NCBI GenBank assembly: GCA_002914805.1
Contig: JXTB01000104.1
Location: forward strand, 860,987-924,986
Reading direction: 5' to 3'
Origin: Parasponia andersonii
Lineage: Eukaryota; Streptophyta; Magnoliopsida; Rosales; Cannabaceae
Length of the DNA: 64,000 bases
The translations under genes were made by a program, and so were the position numbers. Of the stretch, positions 37,301 through 54,600 are shown in pieces. The notes under the pieces are model-generated. The model had not been told where the DNA came from, searched no databases, and was given only the letters and a program-made list of their open reading frames with translations. Each line of letters opens with the position of its first letter. Within the stretch, counting starts at the first letter, position 1.

Positions 37301-38092
37301 ACTAATAACTTAAATGGTTACATAGTTTATGAAGTACTTATTATTTATTGAGATAACAAAAAAATATTTATTCTAGACATTAGGTAATTGGTAAAAAGTC
37401 ATTAGTCTAAGTGGCTACCAGTCTAGAAACTAGTAGTTAGGTTGGTTACTAGTAACCAATACTAGTAACTTATTACTAGTTGAATTAAAAAAGAATTAAA
37501 AAAGATGGAAAAAAATAATGAGTGAGAAGAGGTTTCATGAGAAATAAAATATAAAAAGAACAAAAAAATAAAAAATAAAAATGGATTTGGGAAAGTATTG
37601 AGTTTCGAACCCATGAGTTATTAAGAAGAAAAGGCAAGTATACGTTGGCGTTATGTTTTAGTTATAGATGACTTTTATTACGATTTTGCCACCTTTCATG
37701 AATTTTGAAAAAGTTCAGTTTTATTACAAATTTGCCACCGTGTTTTGTCAAAATATTTTGAAAAATACCATTCATATACTGTATGAAATTGTATTCTTTT
37801 TTAGTACCATATTTCTCTCTAATTGTTTTCAATTTTTAAAGGGAAAACTCATAAAACCCTTATTTAAACTATTTTATTAACAATAATTTTCTTATCGTAT
37901 TTTATGAATTACAAGGGTGAAAGTATCTTTTAAATGATATAAGGATTCAATTTTGACCAAAATTGTAGGCCCGGTCCTATTTGATAGGAAAATAAAAATT
38001 GAATACTTAATTTAATATAAATAAAAACGTGTAAGGTTTTTTTTGTTATAAAACATTAAAGGAAGTAGTTTTTTATTTTTTTATATTATCCC
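34304..38092. mobile_element. Non-autonomous Mutator-like element (MULE), 3.8 kb
   Basis: The termini are GGGATAATCTG (34304) and, at the right end, ATTATCCC (to 38092). It is flanked by perfect 9-bp direct repeats ATATAAAAG at 34295-34303 and 38093-38101. The arms are inverted repeats of roughly 230-250 bp: 34304 to about 34550 matches the reverse complement of 38092 to about 37860. Shared blocks include 'acacgtttt', 'attttccta', 'acaattttgg.caaaattga' and 'taataaaatagtttaaat'. A 9-bp target duplication with long inverted arms is the hallmark of Mutator-like transposons. No transposase frame is present. The interior holds a GTAACTAG satellite (35430-37480) and a unique-looking segment at 35030-35290 that could be captured DNA. 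Confidence 0.85.
35430..37480. repeat. GTAACTAG quasi-palindromic satellite array
   Basis: About 2 kb made largely of variants of 'taactagtaacca' and 'gattggtaactag', interrupted by A-rich stretches near 35995-36060 and 36125-36310. The core taactagtta is self-complementary, so single strands can fold extensively. Units are irregular (about 20-40 bases), so no fixed period can be assigned by eye. Confidence 0.8.
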
Positions 38093-38101
38093 ATATAAAA
38101 G

Positions 38102-38464
38102 TTGATATTATATATATGGATTTCTAAGAGTTTTTGCCGAAAAGAATTATAAAAATACGATACTGAAAAGATCACGGCATCTAAATGGTATTTTTGAAAA
38201 TTAAATGTGATATTTTTCTAAATACTTTCAGTACGAATTAATAGTTACTAATTTCTATCTACCACTTTCATTACTAAATTTTTGTTACCATTTTGATTAC
38301 TAGTTTTTAGTTTTTTGTTAACACGATCATTTAACCACTCTACCGTTTCGATTACTAGTTTATTGTTAACATATTTCTGATTTTTGGTTACTAGATTTGG
38401 TATTTATAAATAGCACATTCCTTAAGGTTACTAGTTCTTATAATTGATAACTTGTAATTAGTAC
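38102..38464. repeat. Second degenerate patch of the same satellite
   Basis: Motifs such as 'ttactagtt', 'attactagttt' and 'ggttactag' recur at 38240-38440, directly beyond the MULE's right target duplication. Similar motifs reappear just after the hAT-like element (39197-39230), so the hAT-like element seems to have split this patch. Confidence 0.5.
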
Positions 38465-39195
38465 TAGAGGTAGTAAAATGGGCGGGTTGGGCCGGGACGT
38501 AAAATGGGAGTCCAGCCTAGTTTGTAGGCCCACCAAGTACCTAGGCAGTTCAGGCCGGGCCGAGCCAAGTACAGGCGGGCCAGTATTGGGCTTGTTTTTC
38601 AAAAAAAAAATTATTAATTAAAAATTTTAAAATAAGTATATAAATTGATTTTTTTTAAAAAGTTAAAAAAAATAACCTTAAGAATTAGAGAGAAAAGAAA
38701 AATTAGTAAATATAGTTAGAGAGAATGAGAAAGAGAGAGTACGACGGTATTGGGTTGAAAGTAGGAAAAAATGAGTAAGTGGAGAGGTATTTATAGTTTA
38801 GAAGATTTTTTTTTTAAACTAAAAAATTATAAAAAATAAAAAGGAAAGGGTCGGGGTATTTTTTTTCAGAAAAAATAAAAAATATATATTAACTAAAAAT
38901 ATCAAAACTTTAAAAATAAATATATAAGTTAATTTAAAAAAAAAAGTTAAAAGAAATAATTTTAAGAAAATTATTTAGAATTAGAGAGAAAAGTGAAATT
39001 TGTAAATATAATTAGAGAGATTGAGAAAGAGAAAACACGACAATATTGGGTTGAAAATATGAAAAAAAAAGTGAGGGAGGAGAAGTGGTATTTATACGCT
39101 TAAAAAATTATTTTAAAAAAAAAAGATAGACTGGGCCAGGTTGAGCCAACCTGTCAGGTTGAGATAGGCCCAATCAGACCGTTTTGTAACCTCTA
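38465..39195. mobile_element. hAT-like non-autonomous element with internal tandem repeat
   Basis: The ends TAGAGGTAGTAAAATGGGC and, reverse-complemented from the right, TAGAGGTTACAAAACGG are similar. They are followed inward by GGC/GCC-rich 'gggccgggccgagcc'-type sequence, a composition typical of plant hAT elements. Inside, a unit of about 296 bp is tandemly duplicated ('ttagagagaaaag' at 38685 and 38981; 'tattgggttgaaa' in both). No clear 8-bp target duplication is visible, so the class is tentative. Confidence 0.5.
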
Positions 39196-41127
39196 TCTGT
39201 AACCAGGAAAATTTGGAAACTAGTAAATAATAAAGTAAGGGAAATAAAAAAGGCTGGTGGGATTGAAACCCGACTCAAATCCACGACCACGTTACTGAAA
39301 GTCCATTGAAGTCATGCTTTGTCTTTTAATTTAAATAAACTAAGTTTCACAAAGTTTATCAAAATTACAAAGATTGCCACCGCATTTTTGGCACTGTATA
39401 TTCTTTTTTTTTTTTTTATATATATACGTATGAGAAAAGTATTTACCTTATTTTTGTAATTATTTTCATTTCATAACGGTATTTGGCTAATTTTCCATAA
39501 ATATATTTAGTATATATAAAAAGGATCTAGATGATATATCCAATATAACTTATCTATTCCACTATTTATCTATTAGAAAAAAGGGACAATTACAATAATA
39601 AATTTTCTTTTGTTGAGTGGAAGTACTAAAATGAAATATATGGAAGAAACATCTACTGTAATTACATTTGTTTAAAGGCAAAATAAGCCTTCGGACCAAA
39701 TTGAATTGAAGTGAAGGTAGGCCTAGGCCCATTCCAAATGATTCAAGAGGACCGCTTCATTATGAAATCGAGACAAGAACGGGCCGATCTAAGCTAGCAT
39801 TAGCCTTGGGCTATATGTTTGGAAGAGAAGAAAGAAGGCTTTCTAACACTTTTACCTATAAATAAACAAAATTACAAAAATACGAAGGATAAGGATTTTT
39901 TTTTTCTAATTTCCGTACAGTTTTATTAGAAAATATCACTTTTTAAATTTTTTTTTGAAAAATAGTATTTTTAAAATAGTTACTAGTTATCATTTTCTGA
40001 AAACTGGTTAGCAGTTATATACTAGCTATAAATACCTTTGGTTACTAGTTATTAGTTTCTGGAAATTAATTACTATTTTAAAAAATGATATTTTTTTAAT
40101 AAAAATCGTATAAGACTTATAAAATATACAAGCCACCGTATTTATCATTTTTTTTTTCTAAAAGTGCCGTAAAAGGCTCAGTCTCCTAAGATAGAACGTA
40201 GGAGGGAAATAAGCGAGAGAAAAATGTGTAGGATCAAAAGTGTGCTTTCTTTAGGGATTTTTAGCCAAATGACCGAATTTTGGATTACAGTTTGCAAAAT
40301 GATTATTTTTTAAATATTGTTAAAAATGACCATATTTTGAAAATTATTTGAAAAACTACCATTTTTCATATTTAGTATACCGAAAATATTGATCTATTTT
40401 TTAAAAATTGAATTATTTTTTTTAAAAAAATAGATCAACTGAAAAAATGACTATTTATCAAATAAAAAATTATAGAATCAGCCATTTATCAAACAAGTGT
40501 AGAAAAACAGCAGTTTTTTTAAATTTATCTGACGAAAAAAATAGGCCATTACTTATAAAATACTCTTTTCTTTATAATTGTTTGGCATGTAGATAAGACA
40601 TAAGATTAGTTTGTTTTAGTATAATTGTTTTGTTTTAGAGTAATTATTCTATCTTTTTTAATAATATTTTAAAATTAGTATGCAAAATGTTTTAATAAAT
40701 TCAATTCTATCTATTAACTAAATAGATTTTTCCATTTTCCCCTCAACTTTTCTCTCATACATTGGCTGTACATGCGTTGGATTTATTTTAAGAAATTGTT
40801 TAGCTCAACTTATAAGCATCAGTTTGTAAATATTATAACCCAAAATAGTTAAAGAAACCAACTAACCGAGCTTCATTGTGTTTGCTTGGGTTGGGTTGTG
40901 TTATCTTGTTGAAAGTTTGTTTTTATTTTTTATTTATTTTTTGTTTACTTTAGTTATTTAATTATTAAAAAATAGGATTTTTGAATCCTATTTTTGTCAC
41001 TAAGCATTTATCATTTTCCTTTTTGCCAACTTAATACTTGATGTAAAACGTATACACACATAAATTCTAACGACTATATACTATAAGCTAACAAATGAGT
41101 TTTCCATTTTACTCTATTAATAAGCTA

Positions 41128-41130
<3 letters not shown>
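39196..41130. other. Transposon debris and AT-rich DNA, no gene
   Basis: Segment 39890-40190 carries another small satellite-type patch ('gttactagttat', 'ggttactagttattag') within A/T-rich sequence containing 'ccgta' motifs. Segment 40258-40560 looks like a degraded foldback element ('aaatgacca' and 'tcagccatttatcaaa' motifs). I see no coding potential. Confidence 0.4.

Positions 41131-41177
<47 letters not shown>
41131..41177. repeat. (AT)n microsatellite
   Basis: About 23 AT dinucleotides immediately left of a family 1 MITE. Confidence 0.9.
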
Positions 41178-41182
<5 letters not shown>

Positions 41183-41419
41183 CCAATCTAGTAGGTATTT
41201 TTTTTTTTTACCTATGCATAGGTATCAATTTGGCCAATGAAAATTTAGCATCCATATTTTTTTATTGTAAAAAATAAGAGAGAGAAAGAGCATTAATGAT
41301 GTATGTCTTTTCATGCACTTTATTATAGTTATTGGATCACCATTAGATAGTGATCCAACGGCTAAAAAAAAATATCTACCCATAGGTAAAGAAAAAAAAT
41401 ACTTATTGGATTGGCAACC
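41178..41419 (+). mobile_element. (TA)n-associated MITE, family 1, copy 3 (best preserved)
   Basis: Left end 'gggtaccaatctagtaggta', right end 'acttattggattggcaacc'. The terminal inverted repeats extend about 40 bases and include a T-run followed by 'acctatg'. The interior 'ggccaatgaaaatttagca' and 'cttttcatgcactttattatag' is shared with copies 2 and 5. It is flanked by (AT)n on the left and a short TA tract on the right. Confidence 0.8.
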
Positions 41420-41432
41420 ATATATATATATA

Positions 41433-41670
41433 GGTTCCAATCTAATGGATATATGTATTTTTTTATCTATCTATGGGTAATTTTTTTAACTATTGGAACA
41501 TTATCTAACGGTTACCATAATTTAAGTAGTTAGAAAAAAATAATAAAAATAAATACGCATTATTTAATATTTTTCTCTTTCATTATTTTACTATAAAAAA
41601 ACGTGTACTATGAATTTTAACGAGACAAAATAAGACCTACAGATAGGTAAAAGAAAAAGGGATTGGTGCC

Positions 41671-41672
<2 letters not shown>
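41433..41672 (+). mobile_element. (TA)n-associated MITE, family 1, copy 4 (diverged)
   Basis: It starts 'ggttccaatctaatgga' and ends 'aaagggattggtgcc', the same inverted-repeat type as copy 3, but the interior is diverged. It sits about a dozen bases of TA repeat to the right of copy 3 and is followed by another (TA)n tract (41675-41715). Confidence 0.6.
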
Positions 41673-41706
<34 letters not shown>

Positions 41707-41815
41707 TATATATATTATGCCAATATATTAGAAACTTGGGTTTGGTTAGTTCACGGGTTTGGAACTCCTAAATCCGTAACTCAACCCAACCTACAGCTTT
41801 TTTAAATAATAATAA

Positions 41816-42346
41816 GGATTTATAGCACTACTAGTCTCTAAACTGTCCAATTTGTGCTAATTTAGTCCTCATAGTTCTAATTACAACAATTAAGCTCATT
41901 AATTTTCTTATTTAAAACAATTTAATTCCTAGACTATCTAAATTAGAATTTATTGTTTAAATTCTGACAAAAAATACACATAATAAATATGTTGCAGCAT
42001 CTAAAAAAATATTTAACAGAAAATAAACTAAACAAAGGATCTTGAGATAAGAAAAGATGTATTAGTTTCATTTTATGCGATTTTTATAGCTACAAATTTA
42101 GATAAAATTTTTCTGTATTTATTTATTTTTATACTTAAAATTCTTAAATTATTTTTAAAATACATTTTCAGATACTAACGTGTGTTTTTTATATATGTTA
42201 TTTCGTTAAAAATTTAACAATAAATTGTAATTTAAAAAATTTATAAACTGAATTATTTTAAATCAGAAAATTCAAAAACTTAATTGACACGACTAGAACT
42301 ATAAGAACCAAATTGACGCCTATAAGACCATTTGTGCCATTAAACC
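41816..42346. mobile_element. MULE-like element with 150-bp inverted arms
   Basis: The left arm (GGATTTATAGCAC..., 'atagttctaatt', 'caattaagctcattaattttc', 'atttaaaacaattta') matches the reverse complement of the right arm (GGTTTAATGGCAC..., 'atagttctagtc', 'caattaagtttttgaattttc', 'atttaaaataattca'). The flanks TAATAATAA (left) and TAATAGCAA (right) agree at 7 of 9 positions, a possible aged target duplication, though the sequence is simple. Confidence 0.6.
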
Positions 42347-42741
42347 TAATAGCAATAATAATCCATAGACCATATATATATTGAGTCGAAATATCACTTT
42401 TTGAATGGGATTGTGGAGTTGGGCAGATTGACGTGCATCTCTACTCGTATCCTTTCTTTATTTCCTCTCCCTTCTCCTTCTAACTAAACATAACCGAATC
42501 ACTTTCCCCTTTGTTCTTTATTTATTTATTTTTCCCATAAGTTCTTTTCGACACAATCAAAATGCCAAAATGCCTCGACCTTACAGAAAAATGACGAAAA
42601 TTTTCTTTCAATCAAAAACAAATTACACAATCTTCATCCAGGAATATTACAGGAAAATAAAAAAACAAAAAATCCTAAAAAAGAATTCCCTGTTTACCAA
42701 AAATCCCCAAAACACTTTCAATTTATTAGTTTATTAAAATA

Positions 42742-43005
42742 CTATTGTGAACCCGTAGAACCCCATTTCCCAACTCCTTCTTCTTCTTCTCTTTTAGCCG
42801 AATTCACCACAACCCGTCCATTACTGGGATGAATCTTCTTGAAGATCCTGAAACAGCCGCTCGATTTTTTCACCACCCTCGAATCGCCAGCTCCAGCTCC
42901 GACTCCGGGCATGGCTCTTTCTTCCTCCATGCTCTTCTTCATTTTCTCCTTATAGAGGTTTCGCATCACATGAGCTTCAGCTAGATAGAAACCAGGTGTA
43001 GCCAT
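42742..43005 (-). CDS. Small plant protein of unknown function (87 aa)
   Basis: A single-exon minus-strand frame of 87 codons. The N-terminus MATPGFYLAEAHVMRNLYKEK is followed by a charged helix (KKSMEEE), a Gly/Ala stretch (GVGAGAGD), a basic 'KKSSGCFRIFKKIHPS' block, and an acidic Glu run before the end. It has no signal peptide or membrane segment. A TATA box lies about 90 bases upstream and the leader is ordinary, so this looks like a genuine short gene. Short plant proteins with a similar 'hydrophobic N-terminus, Lys/Glu helix, CF-I-KK block' layout exist as uncharacterised families. I do not recognise a named member and assign no function. Confidence 0.65.
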   Translation of the reverse strand: MATPGFYLAEAHVMRNLYKEKMKKSMEEERAMPGVGAGAGDSRVVKKSSGCFRIFKKIHPSNGRVVVNSAKREEEEGVGKWGSTGSQ

Positions 43006-43095
43006 AACTGGATGAGCTTAATGAATAAACAAACAAGCTGGAGTGTCTCTGAAACTTGCTGATTTGAGTGGAGGCAATTAGAGCTTGATGATGAG

Positions 43096-43103
43096 TATTT
43101 ATA
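43096..43103 (-). promoter_or_regulatory. TATA box of the small 87-aa gene
   Basis: On the minus strand, TATAAATA lies about 90 bases upstream of the ATG at 43005, with an unbroken leader between. Confidence 0.6.
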
Positions 43104-43109
43104 GGGAGG

Positions 43110-44157
43110 TTTTCGGGTTTGGGCCATTGCCTTGGGCAGCAAGTACTCAAAGGTGGGCCCAGGCTCTTCCCTATAATGTAAGGCCCGCCATGGTTTTGGT
43201 TTTCTGTATACCTCCTTAATAATAGAGAAATAGATGTCACCTGTCTTTAGAATTGACAGTCGAAGCATCGTTGGACACTACGCTGGGTGAGAGCTTGGAC
43301 TTTTATTCTTTTGTTGTGGGTCTTGGTCCGAAATTGTATACGTATATACGCGCTGAGCAACCAAGACTGACATATACTTTAGTGCTCGATAACTTGTTTG
43401 ACATTTCTTCTGCAATTATGAGGCTATTTTATTTCATTTTACTCACTTTTATGGCTTCTCATAAATTTAGGGGGAAAGTGCAAATATTTGATTATGTCCT
43501 GAATTAGAGTAATATTTTCAAGCCGAAAAAATAGCTTTATCAATATATATATATTTTTTAATTTAGAAAAATGCTAACAAGTATTATTGGTGTTTTAGCG
43601 TCAGTGAGTCACCGAGTCCACGAAGTAATAGAATGTGAATTTTATCTCTGAATTTGTATTTTGTAAGAACTATTTTAATGAGATGCATCTCATCAATCTC
43701 ACCTTTTTTATTTCTATAAACCCACGCGAATAGAATGCTATTCATATATTTATTACTGTGTGATGCTTAAGGACGTGCCTTGTTAATATTGCTCATCTTT
43801 TAAAAACTTGTATGATGATAGGAAGCTTCATCTAGATATAAAGTTATAATCTTTATTAGATGATTTTTCCGTTGAGTGCCATGCATCCATGAAAAAATTG
43901 TGCAAAACACGTAAGGACAATAAGAACAGTACTATCTCCATTATAACCAATTTTTCTGCTACATGATTTTGCCATGTGTATTTATTTGTTGCCTCTTTGA
44001 AATATGAAGAGATATCTCTAAAAATATTATCTCACTTCTATTGGCCCCGAAAAGCAAACGAGCTACACGACAAAAATACGTTGAAGTCACACCTAATAGT
44101 AAGTTACCAAGTCTAGAACTCATACATCTATTTATATATATGTAATATTTAGTAACT
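43110..44157. other. Region between the small gene and ALD1-like 3' end
   Basis: It contains the promoter side of the small gene and the 3' side of the aminotransferase gene. The frames here carry no recognisable domain. Confidence 0.4.
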
Positions 44158-51741
<7,584 letters not shown>

Positions 51742-51860
51742 GGACCCTTGAACTTGAAGCCTAGTTTTATTTTCAGTATTAATTAAATTGAAACTAGGAG
51801 ATAGATCTCATGAAAGAAGGGCCTGAGTTGGAGATTTTGCCTTTGGTACTCAAGACGCTG

Positions 51861-51916
<56 letters not shown>

Positions 51917-54132
51917 GCACGAGGGTGGCTCGCCCATGTGTAAAATATGAGTAAATTGTCATTCAAAAGAAGTTCATTACGTCATGCATGTGGCTTGTAC
52001 TTCCACGAAGCAAACACGAATCCAATCACATTCATTGCTGTTGCACAAGCAAATAGATCTTCTAGGGTCTGTTTAGGATGGCTTTCGATTCTAATATATG
52101 GTTGATTAGTTGATCGAGAAATGGGTGGATGACATAGGAGTATTGGTAAAGTATGCTTTTAACAATATTGGATGTGCCCTCTCGTAAAATAGATTATTTT
52201 TCCTTAGAAAAAGGCTCTATAAGGAATTAAATTAATCACCAGCTAAATTGACTTTAAAAAAAATTACTGTTCTAAAGGAAAATATAAACATCCGTAGAAA
52301 GAAAGTAGATTTATTCCATCCTGAATGAGTGTATGGGCTATCATATTCTTTTTTATATACGAAATACTATTGTAATATGCCACCTCCTACATAGAGAGAA
52401 AAACTCTAAGCAAATCTTTAGAGTCATTAACCAGCTTCAAAGTATTCAACAGTAAACGCAACAACAGTCTCCTCTCACAGCGTTCATTAGTAAACGTCAT
52501 TCTCTTCATAATATCCATTAGTAAATGTCACCATTTTCACGTCGTCCATCACATATAAAATCTCTCAAATTTGTCTCTTGAAAACTTCATATCTCAAGGA
52601 CAACTACACTAATACCAAAAAAAAAAAAAACTAAAATACAACCGAAAGTACCATTAATTTAGATCTGGGTGACTAAGAGTACTATAAATTTAAATCTAGG
52701 TAGACAGTTGCCTTCATAAAATAGAATGATTATTGAGAAATAAAAACAAAAACCAAAAAAAAAATTCATACCGGAGAAAAGTAAAAAAAGTATCCTGCTA
52801 AAAGATAAGAAGATAAAGCGGAGTGCTAAAAGATGAGAGGATAAGACAGAATGATAAGAAATAGAGAGGAACATGTAAAATGCTAGTAAAATATGCTCTT
52901 TACAAACAAATTTTAAAATATAATACATAACCACTTTTTTAGGCAAAATTTGATAAGAGTGTAATGTTGTTTCTAAAAAGCTAATCCGCTACCGGTATTC
53001 AAATTTTCGAAAATATCCTTAATGATAAAATATATTGTAAATTTATATATATATATATATATATATTCTTTTTAGGAATTACATATGTATAATACTTATA
53101 TATAGAATTATAGATAGATCTTTTAATTAGTTTCTTTTTCAATTATGTTAGGTATTTATATATAAATATTGGCAAATATTTTGGGAAGAGGCTGAAATTT
53201 ATGGTAGCGATTGCTCCCACGTCTCCATTATTATTAACTTTGTCCGGATATTTCTTTACTTTCAAAAGCATGTATATCAATGTAGTCTTTTTTGGAAATC
53301 GTAGAAATTTTTGTCCTTTAACTGTTCATGTGAATAACTAGGAGATTGCTTGGTAATTTATTATTTATTTTTATTTTTAAAATTAAAATGAAAGGTAAAA
53401 ATATTATTAAATATGTATTTTGCAAAATACATTATTCATCTCATTTTAAAATAAAAAATAAATAAAAATGTTGTCACACAAAATCTCAATTCACATTTGG
53501 TTTTTTTCTTTTCGAATAAAATTCCTCGTGAAATTAAATTAAAAGTCAATAATAGGGCTATATCAAGTACAACGAATAAAGGTCAAAAAGAGCACCCTTT
53601 CTTAAGTACATTTAGTTTTTTTGATCTTACTAATCTAGAATTCTAACTAAATAATTGAATCATTTCTTTATTCTAATCTTATTTCAGTAAAGATTTTTTT
53701 TCATTATTCTAATTTCTTTTTTTTTTTTGAGGGAAATATTCTAATCTTATTTCAGTAAAAAGAAAAATCTTTATTCTAATCCATTTTTATTTTTGTTACC
53801 ATTAATATTCATCTCAATTATTTCATTCTAGCAATTAGCAAACCAAATATTAACTTAGCTTTTTGATCAAATCCTTTATTGGAACTTAATTTCATATAAA
53901 ATTACCAATTTAGAACAAACTTATAACTTTGTTTTTGAGCATTCTTTCATGTGCTTGCTTGCTTGCTTGTTTATTTATTTTTTGTTTTTTCACACAAACA
54001 TCCAAAAGGGACTTGTGCATGACCTTATGTATGTTTCTCTGGAATTTAGTTTTCTGTTGCCTTTTGGGTTGTTTCTATTACTGTTTTTCTATTGACACAA
54101 TTATGTAATTATATTTTATTATTACTTATATT

Positions 54133-54600
54133 GTATTAAAAGGATAATCCGAAACACCCCTGTTAAATATCACGATCGTTTGTTCTCATAAAACCCAAAG
54201 GTACCAATCTATTTTTCAAAATAGGAAAAAAGAAACCTTAATTCCTTTTTGATCAAATTTTTGACTAAATTTTTTCTTAATGGCAATAATATCCTAGGGA
54301 TTTCGTGTCTAAACAACTCTCACAAAAAGTTCATATATATTTTAAAAAATTATTGCCAAACAAACACAATATCATCAACATTTTTTTTAATATTAACCAT
54401 AAAAAAAGAAAAAATGTGATTTTTTTAATACATAGTTAGATAATATGGTTTGTTTAGTAACATGTTTTTGAATCTTAAATTAGGCATTTTAGATATTTTA
54501 CACTGAAAGTTTGATCAAAAAATTACATAATGTATATTTTTTTTCTATTTTGAAAAATAAAGGGATACTGATAGACTTCTCAAAAATAGAAAATTAAGCG
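54133..54600. mobile_element. Foldback MITE-like element, family 2 copy 2
   Basis: The left arm ('ttaaatatcacg', 'ctatttttcaaaataggaaaaaag', 'tttgatcaaattttt') and the reverse complement of the right arm ('ttaaatatcacg', 'ttatttttcaaaatagaaaaaaa', 'ttttttgatcaaacttt') align over roughly 100 bases. Overall order matches the copy at 8290-8737. The left terminus GGATAATCC resembles the GGGATAAT ends of the 34304 MULE. Confidence 0.55.

Noticed and set aside
35430-37480. CRISPR-like array
   Set aside because: Units are irregular with no constant repeat and spacer lengths, and the context is plant transposon DNA.
37595-37625. tRNA B-box-like 'gtttcgaaccca'
   Set aside because: No A box, no cloverleaf and no acceptor stem can be placed around it. 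It lies inside the MULE.
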